From contig WNNJ02003523.1 in the NCBI GenBank assembly GCA_012934845.2, positions 1 through 64,000 on the forward strand: a stretch of DNA of 64,000 nucleotides, in the 5' to 3' direction. Below, one piece after another: positions 1-7,956 of the stretch; the stretch's first letter is position 1, and each line of letters starts with the position of its first letter. The notes below the pieces were generated by a model. It saw nothing but the letters and a program-made list of their open reading frames with translations. It had not been told where the DNA came from and searched no databases. The DNA is from Pomphorhynchus laevis. Its lineage: Eukaryota; Acanthocephala; Palaeacanthocephala; Echinorhynchida; Pomphorhynchidae. The position numbers were made by a program, and so were the translations under genes.

Positions 1-930
1 ATTACATAACAAAATAACATTAATTAAAACTACTATTATAAAATAAAATAACATTAATTAAAACTATTATTATATACTTAAATAATATAAATTAAAACTA
101 CTATTATGAAATAAAATAACATTAATTAAAACTATTATTATATACTTAAATAATATAAATTAAAACTACTATTATAAAATAAAATAACATTAATTAAAAC
201 TATTAAAATAAAAAAACATTAATTAAAACTACTATTACATAACAAAATAACATTAATTAAAACTACTATTATAAAATAAAAAAACATTAATTAAAACTAT
301 TATTATATACTTAAATAATATAAATTAAAACTACTATTATGAAATAAAATAACATTAATTAAAACTATTATTATATACTTAAATAATATAAATTAAAACT
401 ACTATTATGAAATAAAATAACATTAATTAAAACTATTATTATATACTTAAATAATATAAATTAAAACTACTATTATAAAATAAAATAACATTAATTAAAA
501 CTATTATTATATACTTAAATAATATAAATTAAAAAACATTAAACTATTATTATATACTTAAATAATATAAATTAAAACTACTATTATAAAATAAAATAAC
601 ATTAATTAAAACTATTATTATATACTTAAATAATATAAATTAAAACTACTATTATAAAATAAAATAACATTAATTAAAACTACTATTACATAACAAAATA
701 ACATTAATTAAAACTACTATTATAAAATAAAAAAACATTAATTAAAACTATTATTATAAAATAAAAAAACATTAATTAAAACTATTATTATATACTTAAA
801 TAATATAAATTAAAACTACTATTATAAAATAAAATAACATTATTTAAAACTATTATTTTATACTAAAATAACATAAATTAGAACTTCTATTACATAATAA
901 AATAACATGAATTAAAATTAATTTTCATCG
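1..930. repeat. AT-rich satellite, 68-bp dimer of 34-bp monomers
   Basis: The stretch is a tandem array with a 68-bp period: the same phase recurs at 91 and 159. Each unit is two diverged 34-bp monomers. One contains CTATTATTATATACTTAAAT, the other CTACTATTATGAAATAAAAT followed by AACATTAATT, and both begin AAAACTA. The order is not strictly alternating; around 200-300 and 670-780 the second type occurs back to back. The array starts at the window edge and probably continues to the left. It decays after about 860. No coding sequence is seen in it. Confidence 0.95.
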
Positions 931-967
931 TAAATATGGCATATTTAAATTTACGAGAAACATATTT

Positions 968-1225
968 TTGCATGAGCATTCATGCATACCATATAATATA
1001 AAATATAATACATTAAATAATGAAATTTTAAGAATTGCAACAATATGTAATAATATTGGCTTTCTTCAAAATCATTTAAATAATTTAATAGATACATATT
1101 TTAAACTAGGTTACTATAAAAATAACATCAAGCAGAAAATAGTAAAATATATAAATCAACACAATAATATAAAGAATAAATTTAAACTCTTAAGTGGCAA
1201 ATTTTTATGGATGGATAATAAATAA
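968..1225 (+). other. AT-rich 85-codon ORF, possible retroelement relic
   Basis: This is a short open frame of 85 codons, very rich in Asn, Ile and Lys. It contains the segments HEHSCIPYNIKYN, EILRIATICNN and YFKLGYY. The spacing of a His-Ser-x-Ile-Pro segment, an E-x-x-R-I segment and an LGY segment recalls the region downstream of the reverse transcriptase core in Penelope-like elements, but this is a weak resemblance by eye. There is no neighbouring RT or GIY-YIG domain. It may equally be chance open frame in AT-rich DNA beside the satellite. Confidence 0.25.
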
Positions 1226-1247
1226 TATACTTTGCATTAGAATAAGA

Positions 1248-1435
1248 TAGTGTACGAATAACGTTACGAACCAGTTGCAATACAACAATATCTAAACAAC
1301 AATATTGTTCTAAACAACAATATCCTGCGAGGACGTTAGTACTCAATGATGATCCACTAAGTACTAACGTCAGCTTAGGATGATGATATTGGTGAGATCG
1401 TGTGGCAACTGGTTAGTGACGATATTCGTACACTA
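1248..1435. mobile_element. Palindromic MITE-like hairpin element
   Basis: Two 31-bp arms, 1248-1278 and 1405-1435, are inverted copies of each other with three mismatches; the outer end reads TAGTGTACGAATA. Inside, a second perfect inverted repeat of 11 bp (ACGTTAGTACT at 1333-1343 and its complement at 1360-1370) encloses a 16-bp loop. The element is about 188 bp, non-coding, and could fold into one long hairpin. No clear target-site duplication was found. It lies in what would be an intron, or downstream sequence, of the helicase gene on the minus strand. Confidence 0.7.
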
Positions 1436-1501
1436 GTTTGCAGAAATATTTTGTGATTGTAATTATTATATTAGGATTATATTATTACAGACTGATATTA
1501 A

Positions 1502-1555
1502 TATCCTTACATAAGGGGCCGAAATGTAATTCCTATCCTTACATAGGTGCCGAAA
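1502..1555. repeat. Two-copy 32-bp tandem repeat
   Basis: The motif TATCCTTACATA followed by a GGNGCCGAAA segment occurs at 1502 and again at 1534. The second copy is incomplete and diverged. No function is evident. Confidence 0.6.
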
Positions 1556-1570
1556 CCTGATAGCATAGCA

Positions 1571-1770
1571 GTTGCTCCTAATGACCTCTAATTCTTATTC
1601 TGATACAACGTCTGTTTTTTATTAGTCAATTCATAAAAATGACGATTATTTTAAATTTCATTTTTTTTATTTTTACTTGATTTAAATAATAAAAAATTGT
1701 ATACACTAATTATTACTCAAAAAGTATTTATAATATACGTAGACTCAGTAATCTTATCTGATCTGTCCCA
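1571..1770. repeat. Left copy of a diverged direct repeat
   Basis: This stretch is repeated in direct orientation at about 2333-2560. Shared landmarks in order are TAATGACC / TGATGACC, TCTTTATTCTG, TGTCTG, TTATTAGT, AATTCATAAAAAT, a T-rich block and a TACGTA segment followed by GATCTGAT. The two copies flank exons 2 and 3 of the helicase gene, so they lie in introns or flanks. They may be two copies of one unidentified interspersed repeat or an old local duplication. Confidence 0.6.
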
Positions 1771-1818
1771 ATTCCCCTAAAACTCTTTATCGTAAAATTC
1801 GTGTTTACGGTTGCTTAC

Positions 1819-2728
1819 GTGGAAAACAGATTTCCGGAAAACTCATTATTGGTTTGATCTTTGTATTTTCGAAAGACATTCGACAAGATTTCATAAACTC
1901 TTCTAATTGAGCCTATTAATAATTATCAATGTAGTACAATAATTTAACATAAATGCACTTACGGGACTTCTATTTGTAACAGCTGAATGTTCGCGATAAA
2001 AGTTCTTTTGAAACGGTATAAGATCTTCACTGTCCCATACTGGTTTTGCTGTTGGACTAATGAATCCATTACTACGCTTTCTATAAAGACACAAAATCAA
2101 AAATGCAAATATTGCTATAAGAATTTCAGCAAACAATATTTTTTAACTGCAATTTTGATTCGGTTTAAGTCAAAATTAATACACACATTCGCAGTATTCG
2201 CGATTGCTTTACAAAATCAACACAGACCTAGGACAGCTAAAGGTAGTATTAGGGTTCGTTGGGTATGCCCAGAATTTGCTTTTGTAAGGAAGTCTTCACT
2301 AACTATAACCGTGCCTACTTTTGAGGTCATCATTGCTTCCTGATGACCACTAATCTTTATTCTGAAACATTGTCTGTTATTTATTAGTAAATTCATAAAA
2401 ATTGACTTTTACTTTAAATTTCAATTTTTTATTTAAACTTGATATAATTTATATAAAATCTTATAACAATTATTTATTATTTAATCATTTTATTTTTATT
2501 TAGCATTATTTTTAATTCATAAATAATATAAAATACGTAAAATCACTAAGCTGATCTGATTATTTAATAATATCAGAAATTTTGCGTTGCATATATGGTA
2601 GATCAGCATTTAAAAAAATCAAAGGTAAGGTAGAAATGTTAAAATCAATTGATGCAAAGCACAATTACTAACCCGCGTCCACGATTGAAACCACCGGCAC
2701 CACGACTGTGAGAAAAACGGCGACTCAT
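1819..2728 (-). CDS. DDX5/DDX17: DDX5/DDX17-like DEAD-box RNA helicase, first three exons (partial)
   Basis: Three exons are inferred on the minus strand. Exon 1 is 2728-2673 (ATG, Arg/Gly-rich MSRRFSHSRGAGGFNRGRG, donor GTTAGT). Exon 2 is 2080-1963 (acceptor TTTATAG, donor GTAAGT). Exon 3 is 1912-1819 (acceptor TTAATAG, donor GTAAGC). Lengths of 56, 118 and 94 nt keep one open frame of 89 complete codons plus one nucleotide. The peptide carries KPVWD, IPFQKNFYREH, NRSPAQLEEF, KPI and FPEICFP, the order seen just before the helicase core of the p68/Dbp2 family, which unwinds RNA in splicing and transcription. The core itself (Q motif, GKT, DEAD) is not in the window and should lie to the left. 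A membrane-like ORF over exon 2 is only its pyrimidine-rich intron end read as protein. Exon borders are inferred, not proven. Confidence 0.85.
2333..2560. repeat. Right copy of a diverged direct repeat
   Basis: This is the partner of the repeat at 1571-1770. It lies inside the first intron inferred for the helicase gene and is more AT-rich than its partner towards its end. Confidence 0.55.
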
Positions 2729-2729
2729 T

Positions 2730-2745
2730 CTGAAATAATTTAAAT
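2730..2745 (-). promoter_or_regulatory. Splice acceptor one base before the helicase ATG
   Basis: Read on the minus strand, a T-rich tract ending in TTATTTCAG stops one nucleotide before the start codon at 2728. It looks like a 3' splice site. It could receive a 5' UTR exon or, if the host uses spliced-leader trans-splicing as many flatworms do, a leader RNA. The sequence alone cannot decide. Confidence 0.5.
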
Positions 2746-3227
2746 CGGAAATATAAAAATAATGCTATTAATATTATTACGTTAGTAAGAAATATAAAAT
2801 AAATGATTTATCTAAATGATCTGAAAAAATATATTTTATAAAGTTATATTATAACCAATCAACTCTAAAATATAAAGTGAACACAACATGTATGTACATA
2901 CAAATATAAAATAATTAGTTTAGGCGAGTGTTTGTAGATTGACTAAACAAATATATCGAAAAAACAAATAAAAATGATGTCAAACAATAAAAAGGAGCAA
3001 AATAAAAAAAGTAAATTTGTGCTATCATAGTGGGCTAAACAATAATTAATTTATAGAATTCAACTATATGCAAAGTCCCATATAAGTAACGAGGCTACAC
3101 AAGAATGAAATTGTCTCAACAAAATAAAATTTAAATATTAAAGGAATCAAATATGGAAGAAGCAATAAAATAATAAAGAGTAGATTTGTGTGAGGATTCA
3201 GCTCACAAATAAATAATCATAATTATT
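2746..3227. other. AT-rich stretch without recognised features
   Basis: No open frame, repeat or RNA gene was recognised. By position it would hold the upstream region of the helicase gene on the minus strand. A similar phrase (GGAGCAAAATAA / GAAGCAATAAAATAA followed by a GTA[GA]ATTTGTG stretch) occurs near 2993 and again near 3160. Confidence 0.4.
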
Positions 3228-3280
3228 TTTCAAATGATTGCAACATTTGTTGCAATAAATGCAACAAATATTTCAAATGC
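3228..3280. repeat. Left arm of self-complementary minisatellite flanking LINE A1
   Basis: The first 29 bases (3228-3256, starting TTTCAAATGATTGCAAC) match the reverse complement of 6912-6940 with two mismatches, and contain an internal palindrome, ATTGCAAC/ATTT/GTTGCAAT. The rest repeats GCAACAAAT-type words. It could be the terminal inverted repeat of a small transposon that was later hit by LINE A1, or a duplicated target made of a palindromic minisatellite. Confidence 0.6.
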
Positions 3281-6214
3281 CTCACCGGATTCTGGCACTC
3301 CGCTTCTGACTATCTCTCCATCCGCCGTTTGCTCTCTGCCGGTTGCTCACTAGTCGAATCCGCTGCCCCCTCAGCAAATCCCTTTCTAAATTCTCTAATC
3401 ATGGCGGCATTGTCGCATTCACAAGTCACACAACGTCTATTCGCAAAATCACTTCCCCTTTCTGTCCTTGCTATTTTGAACTGCTTACTTGTCGTTCTTC
3501 TAACCTGAACACTCTAGATCTCGCCACTGTAAAGCGTCCTAGTTCATCTGCTTCTACCTCCTTACTTTTACAGAACTCGCTGACCTTCTGTTCCACTGTT
3601 CTTTGTCCTCAATCCATTCAACCAGTCTTGGCGACTTCATCATCTGCCTCGACCGCCCTCTTCCACCGATTCCATCCGGTTCATCAACATTCTATCCAAA
3701 TACAATTACAAACGAATATCCACTGTCTCAGCACATATCCTTGGCGGAACACTAGACATCATCGCTGTTCCCGATCATTTTGCTGCCTAAACCTCACTGT
3801 CAATATTCAATCCAGGTCTATCCGATCACTTTCTCGTCACCCTTGTTTTCACTCACAACTACACCCCTCCTCACACACCTACAATCCTACGTCGCCCTTG
3901 GAGAAATCTTGACCTCTCCCTTCTCCGCTCTGCCTTACTCAAATCGGCTCTATCATACCCTACAATACCATATTCATCTCCTCACGATCTCGCCTTTCTT
4001 TTCGACTCTGAACTCAGATCCATTCTCGATATTCTCTTGCCCTTCAAGTCTCACCCACACCGTCGCTTGCACCGTGACCCATGGTTTGACATCCAATGCC
4101 TACTCTCAAAGCGTCGACTCCGCCATGCTTTTCGAGTCTATCACCGCTCTCTCAGACGTGATTTCCGCAAGATCACTCCGTCTTTCCGTGATTCCTATCT
4201 TGCTCTTTACCGGTCTCATCTCAACCTACTACGTACAAAATGCAACTCCTTCTGGCAGCATAAAATCATCACTTCATTCAACTCTAAGACTCTCTGGAAA
4301 ACTTTTAACTCAATCCTGGCTCGTTCCTCTTTGCCTTGCAACATCAATCACCATTATTATTCGTCATTTCTCCGGGTCAACGTATCCACGTTTCTCTCAC
4401 ACCCCATTCTCAGTCCTATCCCACTCTGAACAGCTAAGCCCAATCCTCCCTGAACTCTTTCATCTTCTCCATGTCTCACCTAACGAAGTCTCATCTGACT
4501 TTATGTCCTTGCCCAACAAAACCTCACCTGCCGATCTCTTGCCAACACACATACTTAAATCTACATGCTCATCGATATCCCCTTTTCTCACAACCTTGGT
4601 TAAGTCGTCCATCTGCAGTCTTATCTTCCCTTTACACCAGAAATTCACAATCGTTCGTACCCTCTTTAAGAAACAATCACTCAACCCATCTTTCCTTCTA
4701 GCTATAGCCCCATTTTACTACTCCCTACTCCTTCTAAGCTCTCAGAACGCGACATCTTAATACAGATCAACGCTTATCTCTCCTCATCCAATCTGTACCC
4801 TCTATTTCAAACCGCATTCCGCCGTAATTACTCCACAGAAATCGCTTGCATGAAAGTTTACAACGACTTACTCATTTTTCGAGACAAGACTCTATATAGT
4901 GTTCTTATCTCCCTGAACCTCTACTCCGTCTTCGACATTGTTGAACACTCAGTCATCCTGTCTCGCCTTGGCTATGATTACGGCTTTTCTTCCTCATCCG
5001 TAGCATGGTATGCATCATATTTATACGACCGTTCCTTTCGCGTCTGCTCAAATTCATCATCCTCTCCTCCCATCGCTATGTTTTGCGGGGTCCCACAAGG
5101 TTCTGTCCTAAGTACTCTGCTTTTCTCTCTTCTGCTTGGCGATCTCTCTCCGATTATCAAATTTACCTCCTTTAACGTCATGCAACACGCCGATGACATC
5201 ATCATCTATGCTCATGCACCCCAAAATCGCATACACGATATCGGCATTTCTGCCTCCAACTGTCTTTCTTCTATCTACGAACGTCTCTCCAATCTCCATC
5301 TCGTTCCAAACCCCGACAAGTCTAAAATAATGTGGATCCTTCCCCGAACACCAAACATATCTCCTCCCACTGTATCTTCTGCCATATCGATCATCCCCAT
5401 AGTACACAATCTCACTTTCTTAGGCTTCAATTTTGATGATCACCTTTTCATTAAGTCCAAAATAATGTGGATCCTTCCCCGTAAACCAAGCATATCTCCT
5501 CCCATTGTATCTTTTGTCTCATCGATCATTCCTATAGTCCACAATCTCACTTTTTAGGCTTCCATTTCGATGATCACCGTTCCCTTAAACCCTTCGTCCG
5601 TGACAAGGTCCGCTCGTCTAACTTAATTCTTCGTGACATCCGCCGTATCCGCCCCTTATCGACTTCCGTTCTTGTATGTCTCTTCTTTCATCGCTTCTTT
5701 TCCCTAAAATCGATTACTGCCTTAGCCTTTTCGCCAATTCTCCAAAATCCATCATCCTACCCCTACAACGAATAATCAACACCGCCGTTCGAGTGCTCTT
5801 TCGTCTCCGTCGCTTCGACCACACATCCACATATTTTGCCCAACTCTCCTGGCCCACCATCCACATCCGCATCAAACTCCGCCTTCTTCTCGTTACTTTT
5901 CGTCTCATCGCTGTCGGCTCCCCATCGTTCATCAACCTTTCTTACTTAGACGATACTCGCCCCACCTCGCTATCGCTTCGTTCATGTCATACCCTCTTAC
6001 TCCACGTTCCTAATTACTCCAACAACTACGGTCTCCGATCCTTCCTCGTCGCCGCTTCACTCGCCTGGAATAAACTCCCTCTCGACGTCCGCCGCGCTCC
6101 CTCCTTTATCACATTCAAACACCTCCTCCTTTCACACCTTCTCGACACCTGATTCAAGTTTTGTTTTGTTGTGGTCATGTAAGCGTGCGCTGGCACGCAT
6201 TTGCCACGTTAAAA
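3281..6214 (+). mobile_element. LINE A1, 5'-truncated degraded copy (APE endonuclease + RT)
   Basis: This is a non-LTR retrotransposon of the CR1/L2/Rex1 type, rich in Ser, Leu and Pro. It begins inside the endonuclease (segments HGGIVAF, then a decayed copy of the GDFNIRLDRP region). RT motifs follow in several frames: GVPQGSVL near 5088, ADDIIIYAHA near 5190, NPDKSKIMWILPR near 5310 and a C-terminal WNKLPLDVRRAPS near 6070. A block of about 136 bp is tandemly duplicated at about 5321-5456 and 5457-5592, with clear divergence between copies. The frame changes several times, so it is a pseudogene. The 3' UTR holds a GCGTGC/GCACGC hairpin (6184-6199) and ends near a short A-tract at 6214. A shorter duplicate of its 3' end follows directly. 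Confidence 0.85.
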
Positions 6215-6223
6215 AAATCCGTT

Positions 6224-6852
6224 TTTCATTAAATCATTCGTCCGTGACAAGATCCGCTCGTCTAACTTAATTCTCCGTGACATCCGCCATGTACGCCCCC
6301 TATCGACTTCCGTTCTTGTATGTATATTCTTTCATCGTTTCTTTTCCCTAAAATCGATTACTGCCTTAGCCTTTTCGCCAATTCTCAAAAATCCATCATC
6401 CAACCCCTACAACGAATAATCAACACCGCCGTTCGAGTGCTCTTTCGTCTCCGTCGCGTCGACCACACCCACATATCTTGTCCAACTCTCCTGACCCACC
6501 ATCCAAATCCGCATCAAACTCCGCCTTCTTCTGGTTACTTTTCGTCTCATCGCTGTCGGATATCCATCGTTCATCAACCTTCCTTTCTTAGACGATACTC
6601 GCCCCACCTCGCTATCGCTTCGTTCCTGTCATACCCTCTTACTCCACGTTCCTAATTACTCCAATAACTACGGTCTCCGATCCTTCCTCGTCACCGCCTC
6701 ACTCGCCTAGAATCAACTCCCTCTCGACGTCCGCCGCGCTCCCTCCTTTATCACATTCAAACACCTCCTCCGTTCACACCTTCTCGACACCTGATTCACA
6801 GTCTTGTTTTGTTGTGGTCATGTAAGCAAACGCTGGCACACATTTGCCAATT
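6224..6852 (+). mobile_element. Second 3' fragment of LINE A1
   Basis: This segment repeats 5583-6205 of the preceding copy at roughly 90 percent or more by eye, starting at CATTCGTCCGTGACAAG and ending with the CATTTGCCA tail. It encodes only the C-terminal RT tail (SLFANSQKSIIQPLQRI) in broken frames. It is either an independent 5'-truncated insertion or a tandem duplication. Its 3' hairpin has decayed (GCAAAC / GCACAC). Confidence 0.8.
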
Positions 6853-6941
6853 TTTTTTCAAATGATCGCTGCAAATGATTGCAACAAATGACTGCAGCAA
6901 ATGTTGCAATGATTGCAACAAATATTGAAATCATTTGAAAC
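6853..6941. repeat. Right minisatellite flank of LINE A1
   Basis: This stretch is built of words such as AAATGATTGCAAC and ends in an inverted copy (6912-6940) of the left flank at 3228-3256. TTTCAAATGAT at its left end and ATCATTTGAAA at its right end also make this 90-bp block self-complementary. Confidence 0.6.
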
Positions 6942-6960
6942 ACCAATTATTATTTTTATA

Positions 6961-7038
6961 ATATAGTTAGACTTATTGCACTGCATCAATTCCTTCGCAG
7001 TATTAATGTAAAATTTTTCCAGTATAATTCGGTGGAAA
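6961..7038. repeat. Left 78-bp direct repeat flanking RL0
   Basis: This is 78 bases beginning ATATAGTTAGACTTATTGCA. It matches 7405-7482 without gaps at 71 of 78 positions. It is read as an unusually long target-site duplication of the small RL insertion between the two copies. Confidence 0.85.
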
Positions 7039-7404
7039 AAAGTACTTTGAAAGAATACGATTAGTGGAAACGATTATTTCTCTCCATTGGTATTTTCTAC
7101 TTCTGGCGGAATAGGTAAAAGCGCATAGAGTATTCTTCAAAGAATTTCAACAAAGATAGCCACACTCAAACATTCCGACTACAACATAGAACTGTCGAAA
7201 CTTAAAACAAAATTATTATTATCGATTGTCAGAGCGGAATCAAACTGTCTACGAGCCTCCCGTTACACAAGAGCGTTTCACATATAATCTGGGAGAAGTG
7301 AAACTGGCTAAGAATTTTATGGGATATAACAAAGATCAAGATTTTATTATTTAGTTAAGACAATTTTAATATATTATACTGTAAATAAATTATATCTTTA
7401 GAAA
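7039..7404 (+). mobile_element. RL0: 3' end of an RL element, strongly 5'-truncated
   Basis: It starts at the KY-x-ERI motif of the restriction-like endonuclease (KYFERIRLVET). After a frame change it continues with FSPLVFSTSGGIGK, then an in-frame TAG, then SILQRI and the C-terminal RAESNCLRASR. A stop at about 7284 ends the frame. The remaining 120 bases are an AT-rich 3' UTR without the GGCCCATT motif. It is flanked by 78-bp direct repeats that share 91 percent identity, so the insertion is old. Confidence 0.8.
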
Positions 7405-7482
7405 ATATAGTTAGACTTATTGCAATGCATCAATTTCTTTGCAGTATTGATGTGAAATTTTTCCAGTATAATTCGACGGAAA
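7405..7482. repeat. Right 78-bp direct repeat flanking RL0
   Basis: This partner of 6961-7038 begins right after the A-rich end (GAAA) of RL0. Confidence 0.85.
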
Positions 7483-7572
7483 TAATAGAGTTATGTTTCA
7501 AGCATACTGAAATTATTAAAATCCGCTTCTTATAGCAATTATTATTAATTATACCATTATTATTAAATGACC

Positions 7573-7956
7573 TTAAAAAGTTTGAGATCTATAGTAAATA
7601 CACTAATTACAATAATCAGCGCTAATTACAATTAATATACACAATTTTCATTGCAACCTTCGACGACAACCAACGACAACCTTCGACGACAACCAACGAC
7701 AACCTTTGATGACAACCAACAACTTTGAAAAAGTTGCTGATTAAAATTACTTACAATGATTTTGAACTTTCATGGCTGTTAAATTAATAATTACATTCTT
7801 ACAATACGGTGTTTCAAGGATATTTACTAAATTCAATACAATACAATACATATAACGATACAATAAATAACATACAAGCTTAAACACAATCACAATAAAC
7901 CATACAAGAGTCATCCCAAGATAAAAGAATAGAAGGGCTCCGGCCGTCGAACACTT
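7573..7956 (+). promoter_or_regulatory. RL1 5' UTR
   Basis: It opens with AAAAAGTTTGAGATCT, the same start as other RL 5' UTRs. It carries a 23-bp tandem repeat of CAACCTTCGACGACAACCAA type (7654-7725, nearly three units), ATAACATACAA words, and a decayed form of the TCATCCC/GGGCTC motif (7911-7942). Promoter activity is inferred from its position only. Confidence 0.6.

Noticed and set aside
1903-2136. Minus-strand ORF with an apparent N-terminal membrane segment (MFAEILIAIFAFLILC)
   Set aside because: The hydrophobic part is the translated pyrimidine tract of an intron. Only the part after the TTTATAG acceptor is coding, as helicase exon 2.
1987-2343. Plus-strand 118-codon ORF
   Set aside because: It lies antisense to helicase exon 2 and intron sequence and shows no recognisable motif.
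4460-6607. Several Arg- and Ser-rich minus-strand ORFs across LINE A1
   Set aside because: They are shadow frames of the plus-strand element, with no motifs of their own.
6961-7482. Pair of 78-bp direct repeats read as LTRs of a small retroelement
   Set aside because: The inside is the 3' end of an RL LINE with A-rich tail. There is no primer-binding site or polypurine tract, so a target duplication fits better.
7654-7725. CRISPR-like array of CGACAACC units
   Set aside because: The repeats are contiguous, without unique spacers, and sit in an RL leader of a eukaryotic genome.
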